DNA from: Ixodes scapularis
Lineage: Eukaryota; Arthropoda; Arachnida; Ixodida; Ixodidae
DNA length: 64,000 nucleotides
Assembly: GCF_016920785.2 (NCBI RefSeq)
Contig: NW_024609857.1
Span: forward strand, 195,747,027-195,811,026
Direction: 5' to 3'
Shown: positions 43,474 to 53,505 of the stretch, piece by piece
Position numbering within the stretch: position 1 is the stretch's first letter
Layout: every line of letters begins with the position of its first letter
Notes under the pieces: generated by a model
The model's database searches: none
What the model was told of the DNA's origin: nothing
The model's input: the letters and a program-made list of their open reading frames with translations, nothing else
Made by a program: the position numbers and the translations under genes

Positions 43474-43670
43474 GACCGACTTAATTTTCGCGAGGACCTA
43501 ATTTTCGCGAGTTTCGTGAATCGTCTACAAATCGCGAAAAATAGGTCTCGCGAACAATCTCGGTAAAATGTGAACACATTAGAATCTATATTAAGATCCC
43601 ACCATGTCGCGAAAATTGGAACCCGCGAATGATCTCGAGGTACTGAGCCCGCGAAAAATAATAACCGACC
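43474..43670. mobile_element. MITE-like repeat built of TTTTCGCGA motifs
   Basis: The ends GACCGACTTAATTTTCGCGA and, reversed, GGTCGGTTATTATTTTTCGC form an imperfect inverted repeat. Between them TTCGCGA/TCGCGAA occurs about eight times in both orientations. No coding capacity. Confidence 0.65.
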
Positions 43671-44406
43671 TTTACAGCCTCAAAAATCTCTCGTATTAGC
43701 GGGTCGCCACTCCGCGTTAACCACGATCCCGGCAGTGAATGCCGAGGCGGCCAGAGACATAAAGCCCCTCGATGTGTTTGTGTTTGTCTTGCAAGTAGCG
43801 TCAAATGCGGCAGTGCGCCAGACCTGTTTCTCGAGCGGCCCCTGGAAGCAAATGGCGGCGCAGAACTGAAATGAGCGGCCCTTGGAAGCGAATGACGGCG
43901 GACCAGCACCTGTCGTGGCACGTGTCTCGCGCGTTTCCACTACAATGGTTGGCGGTGCTTGTGAGCGCGAAATTTATTGAGAGACTTTACAACGACAGTT
44001 CATCTCTCGCCATCTGTGCACATTTCCACTGTTCCCAAAGAGCACCAGTCCACGCATGTGAAATCAGAGTCCATGGCCAGAGCTCAATATCGCATTTGCA
44101 GCCAGCCAGAAAGTGCGCGTGCATAACACACAAACACAGCAATGAAAGTACGCTTTTTATGGAAAGATGGATACTCCGTTAATGGCGCGGGCGCGTGGCT
44201 TTATTTGTGGATTCCTTTGCGCGAGAACACGTGCAAAGGATCTGCGAGATGAAACCCCATGCTCGCGCCAGCAGCTTTGACAGCGTTGTACACTAAGTGC
44301 AAAGTCTACGGGACATTCGTGGTTCGAATGAGGAATGGGAACCAATTCAAAGAGTAGATTTGCACGCGACGTATGAAGCACACATGTCCCGCGGACTAAT
44401 TTATGA
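43671..44406. other. Non-coding stretch, nothing recognised
   Basis: GCGGCCCCTGGAAGC/GCGGCCCTTGGAAGCGAATG is repeated at 43836 and 43875. The frames at 43586-43940 (-) and 43805-44182 (+) are mutual shadows. Confidence 0.5.
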
Positions 44407-44446
44407 CTAGGGCTGGGCGTCAATTTTAGTCGAATAATTAATGAAC

Positions 44447-44668
44447 AGACCTATTGCTTTATTACCCAAGCATCAAGGATAATGCAAGGATTGGTGTTCC
44501 ACGGGCCACACGCCTTCCTCGTATAGAAGATTAGTAAATAAATTGGATGCCATCTGTTTCAGGTATTTGCTTTAAAAAAAAGTTCCTACGGCTGACGTCA
44601 GCACGTGCGGCGCGTGGAACACCAGTCCCTGCATTCTCCTTAATGCTTGGGGAATATAGCAATAGATA
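44447..44668. mobile_element. MITE, copy 1 (about 65-bp inverted repeats)
   Basis: The left arm starts AGACCTATTGCTTTATTACC and includes CCAAGCATCAAGGA and GTGTTCCACG. The right arm is its inverse (CGTGGAACACCAGTCCCTGC ... CTTGGGGAATATAGCAATAG). A second copy lies 245 bp downstream. Confidence 0.8.
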
Positions 44669-44913
44669 TTAATAGGTTTCGGACATTCCCGTGCATCATA
44701 GTCTAAGAAAACTCAAAATGACATATTTTGTTTACCTTTGCTAAATTTATGATAAACGGCAAAATGTACAACTTCAGATTTCAAATCAATTTTGATGTGT
44801 ATATTAGAACAGCCGAAAGACAGCCACACTCACAAATTACTACTTCAGCCGCAGAAACAAACAGGTTCGTTAATATTTTCCAGCAATAGGGAACTTCTTT
44901 GATTGTTAACAAT

Positions 44914-45176
44914 AGACCTATTGCTACTTTACCCAAGCATCAAGGAGGATGCAGGGAATATGTTCCACGCGCCGCACGCGCACACCTTCCCCGTATAAAC
45001 AATTCGAAATAAATAACCAAAAAAAAAAAAATCGTTAATGAACGCGCGTGCAAGATGTCTTTTGTTTTAGGCATTTTCCTTTAGGACAGTTACTGCTGCA
45101 GACGCCAGCATGTGCGGAGCGTGGAACACCATTCCCTGCATTCTCCTTGATGGTTGGGTAATTTAGTAAGAGGTCT
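44914..45176. mobile_element. MITE, copy 2
   Basis: The left end is GACCTATTGCTACTTTACCC and the right end reversed GACCTCTTACTAAATTACCC; the arms share CAAGGAGGATGCAGGGAATA-type sequence and GTTCCACGC. TA flanks both ends, as for a Tc1/mariner-type target. Same family and orientation as copy 1. Confidence 0.8.
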
Positions 45177-46480
45177 ATAGGCTCAGCTGCGCTAAACGGA
45201 CGATCGCATGGCGTTGAAATGGCTGGGGGCACATATAACCTTCTCCACTTCTTTCGAGTCGCACATCTCGCCCCCTACAGTTTACTTTAGGTCAGATTTT
45301 CACTTTGCCTTGATACAGGTGGATTCGTACACGTCTGTGTGGTGAAAGCGGTAAATTTTTGCTGATTCGTTTAGCAAAATTTAACGGATTAACTGGTTAA
45401 AAATTTAATCGCGATTAAATCAATAATTGATTCATCGGTAGGTTATTAGGTCAACTGCCCAGACCTTGTTATAACGCAGCGTAGGAAAACATAAGCGAAC
45501 ACCCCTGTGTGAGTCGACATTGCCCCGTTCAGCAGTTCGAAGAGCAATGGCCGGGCTAGAGTGAACAGGCGCGATCTCTTATACGGCCTTTGCACCGGGA
45601 GTATAGTTGCTCCCTACGGCCAACGTTACTGAAGCAAGCTCAGTTTCCCAGCTCCGCCTGCGATGTGGGCTCAGTGGCGGTCGCAAGAACTAGCAGCGCT
45701 GCAGTCGAGCCTTGCTTCCGGATTGTCTAGTCCGCCAAGTTTGAATAGCAATACTTGAGCTTGGGCGAGTTGTTGATTCGTACTAACACTTCACATCTTA
45801 ATTACAAAAGCGCAAAGGCCTTTACTATTGCGCAAAGCCCAACAGTTAATTTTAACACTTCACAGTGCAAGGAAACAGACGCACACAAAAATAGATTTCA
45901 AACACTCAAACAAAGAACACTCACAATGCGCTGACTGTGATCTTCGTGGTGTATCCCACTTCATCTTCATCATCTTTTTTTTTTTTCTTTTTTTGCTATT
46001 ATACACTTGGACGTAAAAAAAAAAGGAAGAAAAGAAAAAGAAAAGGAAGCTCTCAACCCTACTCAACTCGTGCTCTTAAACAGCGGCGTAGACTTTCCAT
46101 TTTCCCGGGGGGGGGGGGGGGGGGGGGGGGGTTGGCAGGTTGAGTTTTCCCGGGGGGGGGGGGGGGGGGGGGGGTGCTGCGCGTTATTTTTTCGCCAGAA
46201 CTGGAGACTGGTGCTAACGAAAACACGCTGGAATTCCATTTCCCGTGTATTTTGTCAATAAAGGCAACGTGCGCGTTATTTTGTTTACATGCCGCTACTA
46301 GAAACTCGTTACATGACACGTAAACAGCGTCGAGACAGGGAAGCAAGATCCGACTGCAGCGCCGCTAGTTCTCGTGACCACCGCCTGTCCCACTCGCCTC
46401 TGTAGGCGAGAGTAAGGAGTTGCGACACTGAGCTTGCTCCAGTAACGTTGCCTGCGGAGGCAGCTTGGAATGGGTCGCTG
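45177..46480. other. Non-coding stretch with homopolymers
   Basis: No gene is visible. Contains poly-T/poly-A tracts near 45976-46030 and two G tracts (46108-46130 and 46153-46174) separated by TTGGCAGGTTGAGTTTTCCC. Open frames there are encoded by the tracts. Confidence 0.55.
46108..46174. repeat. Duplicated poly-G tracts
   Basis: Two runs of about 22 G, each preceded by TTTTCCC (46099 and 46146), so a unit of roughly 46 bp is duplicated. Lengths are unreliable. Confidence 0.8.
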
Positions 46481-46683
46481 TAAAGGGCCGCCCACACTAG
46501 CGAGAAAACGCGCGTGGCACGCCGATCGCGGGAAGTAACAAAAAGTCGCCGTAGCACAGTCAGCGCCACGAGCGCGTGCAGACACACACCCTTTATCTTC
46601 CCGCTCAACCGATTTTGCGGAACGCGTTTTCAACGCGATCGGCGCGCCGCGCGCGTTTTCTCGCTAGTGTGGGCGGCCCCTTA
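46481..46683. mobile_element. MITE with about 50-bp inverted repeats (GGGCCGCCCACACTAGCGAG)
   Basis: The left arm starts AAAGGGCCGCCCACACTAGC and the right arm reversed AAGGGGCCGCCCACACTAGC; both continue GAGAAAACGCGCG and GCCGATCGCG. The element is 203 bp with no coding capacity. The arms are nearly identical, implying recent activity. Confidence 0.85.
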
Positions 46684-47807
46684 CCCTACCGCTCCTACAG
46701 CGCTTTAGTCCTTTCTGAGAGGCACGTCCTCCTCACCGTGTTGTCCTCTTTGCTCTGGGGTTAGGTTGGACAAGTTTCTAGAGTAATTAGACCTACAGGT
46801 CGTGAGGCCAGCTGCCTTCAGGGACTTATGCGGAACACGTCTTTCTCTTCGTCTCCTTAAGAAACCAGTTTGCATAGACAAGCATTTAATTATTGTAAGC
46901 CGAAACTTATTTCAATCCGCTCACTACAGCTATTTCAAGCAAGTATAATTTCACGCATTCTAATCGCAGTAGTGGGGGACAGTTGTTCAGGATGGCTCAG
47001 GCGGCGTTGGGCATGGTTGTGTGGTCGCACCCCTACGCGGCTAAAGAAGTCCCATTGCTCCTCGGCGAGAGTGAAGGCCACAAGGGAACTGCTCTCTAGC
47101 CATGGCAGCACAGAGCATCTCGCTTGATTCTATTTCGCGACACTCATTGCGGGGACTCCGAAAAACGAGAGAGAAGCGCGAGGAAACTTCACGAGTGTTG
47201 ATCCTGGGTCAGCTTGCTAGAAGAGCGTCTCACCTAAGACTGAGTGAAAGAAAGCAGTGCAAAGGGTGGGGCGCGCGACTGTCTTGAGACGCGGCTTGAG
47301 TCCCTCTCAGCTCGAGCGCTGGCTTTGACATTGCTTTCTTTTCCACAATCTCAGCTGAGGCGCTGTTTCTAGCAAGTCGGACCTGGCCGCTTAAATTAGT
47401 GGCAAAGGACAAGAGTCCTGGTTGGTGTAAAGCGCAAATGGGAAGCTGCAGTCGTTGCATTATTAAACCAACACCATGAAAGTTGATTGTCTGACATTGT
47501 TTTTAATTGAATAAATGAAATAAAAATTAATCCAAAGAAAGACGACCTAGTGAGGGTCTCGCACATGTGCAACGCCTTTGGTAGAGCACTTCATGGAAAG
47601 GGGATTTATTAGACCCTTTTCCTGAGCCTCAGATTTGAGCCACAATGACTGGCTGTTTGTTGCCTTACCATGAGGACCAGTCACTGCAGTTTGCACATAG
47701 CACTCTCCGTAAGTTGTCTACGAGTAGAGTAACGTTAAAATTAAAAATTTCAAATCCCTGCAAGATGGCGAACAAAACAGGACCAGCGCGGTTGAAAAGC
47801 TGGAAAC
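46684..47807. other. Non-coding stretch, nothing recognised
   Basis: The frames at 46870-47127 and 47102-47287 (+) and 47230-47460 (-) show no domain. Confidence 0.5.
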
Positions 47808-48406
47808 TTAAAGGGATACTTCAACAAAATTTGAAATATTACCGTCGTGTTCAAAAATACGTTGAATATGATCCACAACCTATCCGTAAAAGACAATCGC
47901 ACGTTTGTATTTTGTGCCTGGTGGCTGTATTTTTCGTTATAAACGGCCCACTCTGGCAAGCTCTCGGAGAAGGCCCAGTGGAGACCACGTGACATCCAAC
48001 GCAATCGTGACGTAGGTCGTCTCAGGATGAGCAAGGCTACGGCGAGGCTGACGTCGAGAGGATGGCCTAGTCGTCCCAGCCACCGAAGCGGCTGCTTTTG
48101 TACGAATTTTGAGTGACGGATTAATCTTCTGTAATCTTGTAGGGGGACAATAGCGACTTCTGCGACACACAAAAGCATTCTCGGGAGGAGGGGAGTTCCT
48201 CCTGCCCCTCTTCTCTCGTCGTGGCCGGAGGCGAGACACTCACCGGGCTGTCAAGGTTGTTAGCGACATCCACCAGGTGCTCTTTGCTAATCGTTTAAGT
48301 CGTTTTAAAATTCCTTTTCATGACTTTTTTAAGAAGATATTGGTATGTTCGATGTGATGCTGCTCCTTTGAATGAGCGCCGAAATTTCGTTGTAGTATCC
48401 CTTTAA
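47808..48406. mobile_element. TTAA-flanked MITE (AGGGATACT ends)
   Basis: The left end reads TTAAAGGGATACTTCAACAA and the right end reversed TTAAAGGGATACTACAACGA, each beginning at TTAA. The interior of about 550 bp has no transposase; the frames over 47645-48239 on both strands cross the boundaries and are not genes. Confidence 0.8.
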
Positions 48407-48559
48407 AACAAATGTCTGTTAAAAATCTTGGAGTGAAGGAAAAGAAATCCCCCTTCGTCGTCGCCATCACATGCACGTAGTTCAACATTTGCACCTTTCG
48501 TAGTGTCGGAACTAGTGGGCAGCATTGAATAGCTTATTTATACACGTTTGCAAGTCCGG

Positions 48560-48701
48560 CTTCAGGGTGGCGCCATTTTGCCCGGCTGGGGTGCGCTCAG
48601 ACGAGTCATAATCCGATTACGAAGCATTGCTAAGGCGTCGTAATCGGATTATGGCCGCGCACAAGCGCGCCCCAGCCGGGCAAGATGGTGGCGCCCTGAA
48701 G
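48560..48701. mobile_element. Palindromic foldback, 142 bp
   Basis: Almost the whole segment pairs with itself. CTTCAGGG...GCGCCATTTTGCCCGGCTGG at the left matches the inverse at the right end, and CATAATCCGATTACGA / TCGTAATCGGATTATG pair near the centre around about 15 nt. No coding capacity. Confidence 0.85.
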
Positions 48702-48859
48702 ACTAGGTTCTTTCGAGAGCTTGCTCGTGACCCTTGTCACGCGCTTCTCGTTTTTTTTTCTATTTTCTTTTTCTTTTCTTTTTTTTTTTTCTTGGAAGAT
48801 TAACTGTGATTCACTGCAAGAACGAGGAAGCAGCGCCTCTGCTTGAGGAACAGAATCAG

Positions 48860-50099
48860 CGTTGTTTGTTTGTTTGTTTATTTTTGGGGTGACGAGAAGA
48901 AAGGGGCACCAGGAGATGTGTGGGCCTCCGTTCATGGGGCGTGTCGCTACCTGGTGGATCTGGGAAAGGGACAAAAAGAGGAAAGAGGAGAGAATTATAC
49001 AAAATAAAAAAAAGAGGTTAATGTAAAAATGTAGCCCTAACGTTTCGCTCACGGGTTCACTCCCCATGAAGTGAACCCGCGACAAACAAACGACGCACAT
49101 TTCCCGGTGGCGCTCGCTTTAGTTTGCGGCACCGTGCTTGAAGCGTGCGCCACTGGGCGAAGCGCGCCACGTACCTGTCGCAAATTTGCTCTGTGGGGCC
49201 TCTTTCGTTTGGCCAGTGAAGTGCTCAAGGAGTGTCGACAATGCACCTCCGAGCAGAAATCAAAGTCTATCTGCAAGGCCGTTTTCCCGAAGAACACGAA
49301 GAAGTGCTCGGAAGGCCCTTGCTGTTACCCCTCGTAATCCTTCAGGGTTCAAAAGTTCCTCCATGCTGTTTCTTGAGAGTCCTTCAGAGGCAGAAAACTT
49401 TCTTGGCTCCGCATGGGCGGGGCACCACAGAACGGCGTGTTCGGCATCTTCTGGGTCACCGCACTCTGGGCAGCTGGGGTCCTCCTTACGGCCAATCCTG
49501 TGAAGCCGCTTAGCCGTATATGGACATCCAGCTCGAAGTCTGTGCAGGAGTGAAGCGTCGGCTCGCTGCAGGTTGCGGGGAATGTTTGGAGGCGGCTTGT
49601 TCGTCGCCACTCCTGGATGAGGATGCGACTTCTGTAGGCAGCTACGGATCAGTCGATGTGCCTCGTTGAAACGATCGAGCAGAAAGTTTGGGTCTTGGTA
49701 GTCATGGGCTTTGGCTACCAGAGTGTCCGCTCTCTCATTACCGGGAATCCCGACATGAGATGAGACCCACTGCATGGCGAGGGTCCATCCGAGGTCCTCT
49801 ACCGTTGCAGCCTCTAGTGCCACTCTAGCCACGAGGGGTGTAGGTTTTTGAACACGCTGAAGTTGTTGCAACGCAGATTTTGAATCAGTTAGGATCACCG
49901 CTTTTCCTGTTGGCTCAATATTCTTAATTGACTCTAGCGCTCCCCATATTGCTACGAGTTCCGCTGTTGTCGATGACGTCATAATATTGAGTCTGCTTGC
50001 GACATCATAGTTCATTTCGGGAATGGTGATTGCAGCTGTGGCTGTCTGCCTAGTTCGGTTAACAAACAGAATCAGCGCCACTTTGCCTGAACTTCTCAA
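48860..50099 (-). mobile_element. 5'-truncated non-LTR retrotransposon (I-like), RNase H end
   Basis: Only the end of ORF2 (49260-50099) and a 3' UTR ending about 48860 with AAATAAACAAACAAACAA remain. The UTR accounts for the apparent open frames at 48630-49300. The 5' break is near 50100, 180 bp before the gypsy element at 50281. Confidence 0.8.
49260..50099 (-). CDS. Retrotransposon ORF2 C-terminus: RNase H plus zinc finger
   Basis: A 279-residue open frame. RNase H: TSSTTAELVAIWGALES (catalytic Glu47), AVILTDSKSALQQL (Asp72) and WVSSHVGIPGNERADTLVAK (His115 and Asp125, a full H-x-G-x-x-G-N-x-x-A-D box). The first catalytic Asp is lost with the truncated N-terminus. A zinc finger C-x2-C...H-x4-C follows (CPECGDPEDAEHAVLWC; Cys210, Cys213, His221, Cys226). 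The C-terminus -RENGLADRL is at a natural stop. No internal stop, so the insertion is young. Confidence 0.85.
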   Translation of the reverse strand: MRSSGKVALILFVNRTRQTATAAITIPEMNYDVASRLNIMTSSTTAELVAIWGALESIKNIEPTGKAVILTDSKSALQQLQRVQKPTPLVARVALEAATVEDLGWTLAMQWVSSHVGIPGNERADTLVAKAHDYQDPNFLLDRFNEAHRLIRSCLQKSHPHPGVATNKPPPNIPRNLQRADASLLHRLRAGCPYTAKRLHRIGRKEDPSCPECGDPEDAEHAVLWCPAHAEPRKFSASEGLSRNSMEELLNPEGLRGVTARAFRALLRVLRENGLADRL

Positions 50100-50275
50100 C
50101 CTCGAATTTCAGCCACCTTTCAAAAGATGGCGAAAGTGCGCGTCGTCTGCTACAAAATAGGTCTTTTTTGATATTTAGGGCAATTTGTACTGATAGCCTG
50201 TAGCTAAGCCGCTTTCCTAACGTTCAGCTGGTAATCAGTAAGCAATTTGTACGCTTTAAAAAAATTACGATCATA
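50100..50275. other. Target sequence between two retroelements
   Basis: No feature. It is the original flank of the gypsy insertion; sequence resumes at 59549. Confidence 0.6.
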
Positions 50276-50280
50276 GAAAG
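50276..50280. repeat. 5-bp target site duplication, left (GAAAG)
   Basis: GAAAG abuts the left LTR and is repeated at 59544-59548 beside the right LTR, as expected for integrase-made insertion. Confidence 0.9.
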
Positions 50281-50467
50281 TGTTTCAATGTCGTTGGTTG
50301 CGGACACGTTTAACCTTTAAGAACTGTTTATTAAATGCTTAATGACGAGTTACATTGTGGTGCGTACTTCGCGCCCCGCGTCTGATATGCCTCTGCCTTC
50401 GGCCCGGAGGTGGATGGCGCCAAAATACACAGGAGGGTGGCGCCATCTAGCGACATGTCTTGTAACA
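50281..50467 (-). repeat. 3' LTR (187 bp)
   Basis: Begins TGTTTCAATG and ends TCTTGTAACA as read on the + strand. It matches the split 5' LTR except at three positions close together near 50322-50335. Very short for a Ty3/gypsy LTR. Confidence 0.95.
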
Positions 50468-50480
50468 TCCTCTTTTGTTT
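50468..50480 (-). promoter_or_regulatory. Polypurine tract
   Basis: On the - strand AAACAAAAGAGGA lies immediately upstream of the 3' LTR, the position where plus-strand DNA synthesis is primed. Confidence 0.85.
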
Positions 50481-50487
50481 GATATGA

Positions 50488-51537
50488 TTATCCTACAATA
50501 AAGTCCTGAAGCCTCTTGGGGAGAGTAGTTGACCTTTTCGGTCGTACTGGTGTAAAACGTGAACTTGGCTGAGGGCCGGGCTCCTGCGACTTCTGTGTTG
50601 GCGTCACCACTGCTGGTTCGAGCTGTGGTAGGCTTTTTGCTTGAGGCGTTGCATGTTGATCACAGCCATCTTGAGGTTCCGAGGGGGTCTCGGCATCAGG
50701 TTGTTGGTAATCTGGTATGCCTCTAATGTGCACTCTGTTGCGCCGCAGTACGCTGTCACCAACTTGCACCTTGTATGATCTATCACCACATTGTTCAGTC
50801 ACGGTTGCTTTTGTCCACATCCCATCTTTGGTTGGGTGAACAGTTACTTTCTGTCCTTTCTTTAACGGATGAAGGTCTTTGGCTTGTCTGTCGTGGTAAA
50901 AAATCATCCTTCGTTTCTTCTCTTGTAATCGCTTACTGGCATTGACAACCCGTGGCTGCAACAGCTTCGTTGTCGTTGGCAGCGACGTTCGTGTACGTCG
51001 GCCCATGAGGAGTTGAGCTGGGCTTGCCTTCATGTGTTGCAACGGCGTGTTGCGATAATCCAGGAACGCCATTTGTGGGTCACTATTGCTGTCGTTAGCC
51101 TTCTTCAAAAGCATTTTGACGGTCTTCACTGCGGACTCTGCCATGCCGTTTGATCTTGGGTATGCAGGGCTTGACGTTGTGTGCTCAAAGTTCCATTCTA
51201 CTGAAAACTTGTGGAATGCTTCACAGGCGAATTGTGGGCCGTTGTCCGTGACAAGGACTCTTGGGATGCCATGCCTTGCGAAGTGTGCTTTCAGTCTTCG
51301 TATTACATGAGCTGATGTTAGCGAGTTGAGTTGGTCGACCTCCCAAAAGTTGCTGTAATAGTCCACTGTGACTAGCAGGTGTTTGCCTTTGTGCTCCAGT
51401 ATATCACATCCAACACGCTCCCAGGGGAGGTTGGGTTCTGGGTGAGGCTTTAGTGTCTCTCGCTGCTGTGCTGGTGTATGCTTCTGGCAAATCTCAAAAG
51501 ATGCTGTCCCGTGCACGTCGCAGAGTGCTTTCAACAC
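50488..51537 (-). CDS. Gypsy integrase
   Basis: A 349-residue frame carrying the end of the zinc-binding domain (CDVHGTASFEICQKH, the CC pair), the integrase core and a C-terminal extension. The catalytic triad is visible: Asp45 in VGCDILEHKG, Asp98 in VTDNGPQF, Glu134 in NGMAESAV, with D-x35-E spacing. AKDLHPLKKGQKVTVHP and RSYKVQVGDSVLRRNRVHIR form the small SH3-like domain. The His-His half of the zinc domain (HSSHMGVESTLRRARDSIF) is in the overlapping upstream frame, so a frameshift lies within 51494-51537. It ends 20 bp from the 3' LTR. Confidence 0.9.
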   Translation of the reverse strand: MLKALCDVHGTASFEICQKHTPAQQRETLKPHPEPNLPWERVGCDILEHKGKHLLVTVDYYSNFWEVDQLNSLTSAHVIRRLKAHFARHGIPRVLVTDNGPQFACEAFHKFSVEWNFEHTTSSPAYPRSNGMAESAVKTVKMLLKKANDSNSDPQMAFLDYRNTPLQHMKASPAQLLMGRRTRTSLPTTTKLLQPRVVNASKRLQEKKRRMIFYHDRQAKDLHPLKKGQKVTVHPTKDGMWTKATVTEQCGDRSYKVQVGDSVLRRNRVHIRGIPDYQQPDAETPSEPQDGCDQHATPQAKSLPQLEPAVVTPTQKSQEPGPQPSSRFTPVRPKRSTTLPKRLQDFIVG

Positions 51538-52804
51538 CCATGTGTGATGAGTGCAGCTTTTCTTTCATCTCTCGACGTAGTGCTTTTGGTACAACCAGCC
51601 GTTGTCCTTTGTACACTATACCGTCTTCCACCACGAGCTCATCTCGGAATGGGAAGTACATTCTGATTTCTGGTGGCATGTTGTTCCTGTCCTGTGGCCA
51701 TCCTGCCAGGATCACCATTACCAGTTTCTGCAAATTATCATCCTTTAACGTTGCCTTGCGGATCTGTTCTGCAGTTTCTTTTCGCACAGGTAAGTGGTTG
51801 ATCATGTTGATGTCTTCCAGTTGCTGCTCACAGCCACCGTCCTGCAGAAATGCTCGTGACATTGTGTCGGCCAAAAGAAGTTCTTTCCCTGGTCGGTATT
51901 GAATGTCGATATTGTACCGTTGGGTCTGCAATATCATTCCCTGCAATCTTCTCAGGGCCTGATCCAGCTGCTTCTTCGTGATGGCTTGCAGAGGCTTGTG
52001 ATCTGTGATCACAGTAGTGAACCTTCCAAAAGTGTACTGGTGAAACTTGTTCAACGAGAAGACTATTGCAAGCATTTCCTTTTCAATTTGTGCGTAACGT
52101 ACTTCAGTTGGAGTGAGAGCTCTGCTTGCAAAAGATATCGGCTGTCCCTCCTGAAGAAGTGCAGCTCCTAGACCACGCTCACTGGCGTCGCACTGTATCA
52201 CAAGTGGTTTCTGTGGGTTGTAGTATGCCAACACCGGTGCCTTTACTACCAAGTTTTTTGCTTCTTCAAAAGCTTCAACTTGCTCCCTCTCCCATACCCA
52301 TGGTGCATCCTTGATGACCAACTTTCTTAGTGGTTCTGTAACATGGGAGATCTTTGGTAGAAAACGTGCAAGGTAGTTGACCATCCCACAAAAGCGCTGC
52401 ACAGCATTGACGTCCGTAGGTGGGGGCATCTCTTGAATGGCCCTGACCTTTTCAGGGTCGACTCGTAGTCCTTCTCTCGTCAATAGGTGTCCTAGAAAAG
52501 TCATACTTGAACAATGAAGCTCAGTTTTGTCTCTGTTGAGTCGCACGCCAATCTTCTCACACCTTTGTAGTAGGCTTTCAAGCTTTTTGTCATGATCTTG
52601 GCGAGCTTCACTTTCAGCTTCTCCAACTCCAAACACAAGGATGTCGTCTGCGACACACAATACACCATCTAGTCCATCCAGCGCTGACTGCAGTCTTTTT
52701 TGAAAAATTTCACTACTGACAGCAAGTCCAAATGGACGGCGTAGCCAGCGGTAACGTCCCATTGGTGTCTGGAAGGTGGTGAGTACACTTGACTCTTCGT
52801 CCAA
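51494..52804 (-). CDS. Gypsy reverse transcriptase (C-terminal part) and RNase H
   Basis: A 436-residue frame. The RT palm is seen from motif B on: RRPFGLAVSSEIFQKRL (22-38), the catalytic box VADDILVF (51-58, a VADD form of the YxDD motif) and FLGHLLTREGLRVDP (103-117). RNase H follows: VIQCDASERGLGAALL (Asp206), EKEMLAIVF (Glu243) and VITDHKPLQ (Asp268). The end enters the integrase zinc domain. The N-terminal RT fingers and motif A are in other frames upstream (52805-53189), so this is a broken pol. Confidence 0.9.
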   Translation of the reverse strand: MDEESSVLTTFQTPMGRYRWLRRPFGLAVSSEIFQKRLQSALDGLDGVLCVADDILVFGVGEAESEARQDHDKKLESLLQRCEKIGVRLNRDKTELHCSSMTFLGHLLTREGLRVDPEKVRAIQEMPPPTDVNAVQRFCGMVNYLARFLPKISHVTEPLRKLVIKDAPWVWEREQVEAFEEAKNLVVKAPVLAYYNPQKPLVIQCDASERGLGAALLQEGQPISFASRALTPTEVRYAQIEKEMLAIVFSLNKFHQYTFGRFTTVITDHKPLQAITKKQLDQALRRLQGMILQTQRYNIDIQYRPGKELLLADTMSRAFLQDGGCEQQLEDINMINHLPVRKETAEQIRKATLKDDNLQKLVMVILAGWPQDRNNMPPEIRMYFPFRDELVVEDGIVYKGQRLVVPKALRREMKEKLHSSHMGVESTLRRARDSIF

Positions 52805-53189
52805 AATGCACTGCCAATAGCCGTCACGCAGGCTTCAAGAAGACCTTGGCTTTAGCAACTTCGGGCAGAATGTCGTCCAAGATTGGCAAGGGGTGTCGCT
52901 CTCGCTCCAAAACTTCATTAAGAGCTTGAGGATCAATTCAGATTCTCATATCACCATTTTTCTTCGTGGCAACAACCATTCGGCTCACCCACGGGGTTGG
53001 TTCGGTGACACTTTTGATGATTCCCCTTTGTTCTAGGTTTCTGATTGTCTTTTCTAGCTGCGGTTTAACACTCACTGGCACCCGACAGCCTGTCACCGCC
53101 TTTGGGCTTGCAGCAGGTTTAGTCACCAGGTGTACAAGTCCAGGTAATGAGCCTAAAGACTGTCCGAAGACGTTGGAGTGTCTTTCCAT
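52805..53189 (-). pseudogene. Gypsy RT N-terminal part, interrupted
   Basis: The 83-residue frame 52938-53189 reads VSVKPQLEKTIRNLEQRGII and TPWVSRMVVATKKNGDMRI, then hits TGA where a Cys is expected. IDPQALNEVLERERHPLPIL follows in the same frame after the stop, and a further shift is needed near 52840 to reach the motif A region. These two lesions disable the polymerase. Confidence 0.85.
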
Positions 53190-53505
53190 GATCTGTTCCA
53201 GTGCACCCTGTGCACCTGCAGCACTGATGCTGGCAGACTGTAATTCACTGTGATCAGTCCCGTCTGCTCGGCTGTCTTTCGTTCGATAAGGGGTCTGAGG
53301 TCATCACGCACCACGACAAAGTCAACAATGTGCTTGTGTCCATTAGCAGTGGTTACATTCAACCTCGCCTTGCCGTATGGCACTACCTTGGTACCATTCC
53401 ACATTCTCAGCGTTGTAGACGTCGGCATTATCTGATCAGGTGACACATTTCTCTTAGTGATGACATTTACAGCAGCCCCGCTGTCAACCTGGAGGCTGGA
53501 ACCTT
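53153..53505 (-). CDS. Gypsy aspartic protease
   Basis: SSLQVDSGAAVNVI at about 53460-53500 carries the DSG catalytic triad of a retropepsin; it cleaves the polyprotein. The frame continues through LRMWNGTKVVPYGKARLNV and VDFVVVRDDLRPLI into 53153. It is one base out of phase with gag, which ends just after GIRFQPPG at 53484. Whether that shift is a mutation or a programmed frameshift cannot be decided here; no obvious slippery heptamer is visible at the site. Confidence 0.8.

Larger units (their letters stand above)
44407..45462. mobile_element. Possible hAT-like outer element enclosing two MITEs
   Basis: AGGGCTGGGCGTCAATTTTA at the left and, reversed, GGTCTGGGCAGTTGACC at the right resemble the GGGCTGGGCG...ATTAATCG termini of some hAT elements. 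ATTAATCGCGATTAAA-like sequence lies near the right end. The similarity is partial and no target duplication was found. Confidence 0.3.

Noticed and set aside
46007..46346. Glycine- or proline-rich frames near 46100
   Set aside because: Encoded by poly-G tracts of uncertain length.
48630..49513. A 156-residue - strand frame and + strand frames of about 90-120 residues
   Set aside because: They lie in the 3' UTR or antisense to the ORF2 C-terminus of the element at 48860-50099.
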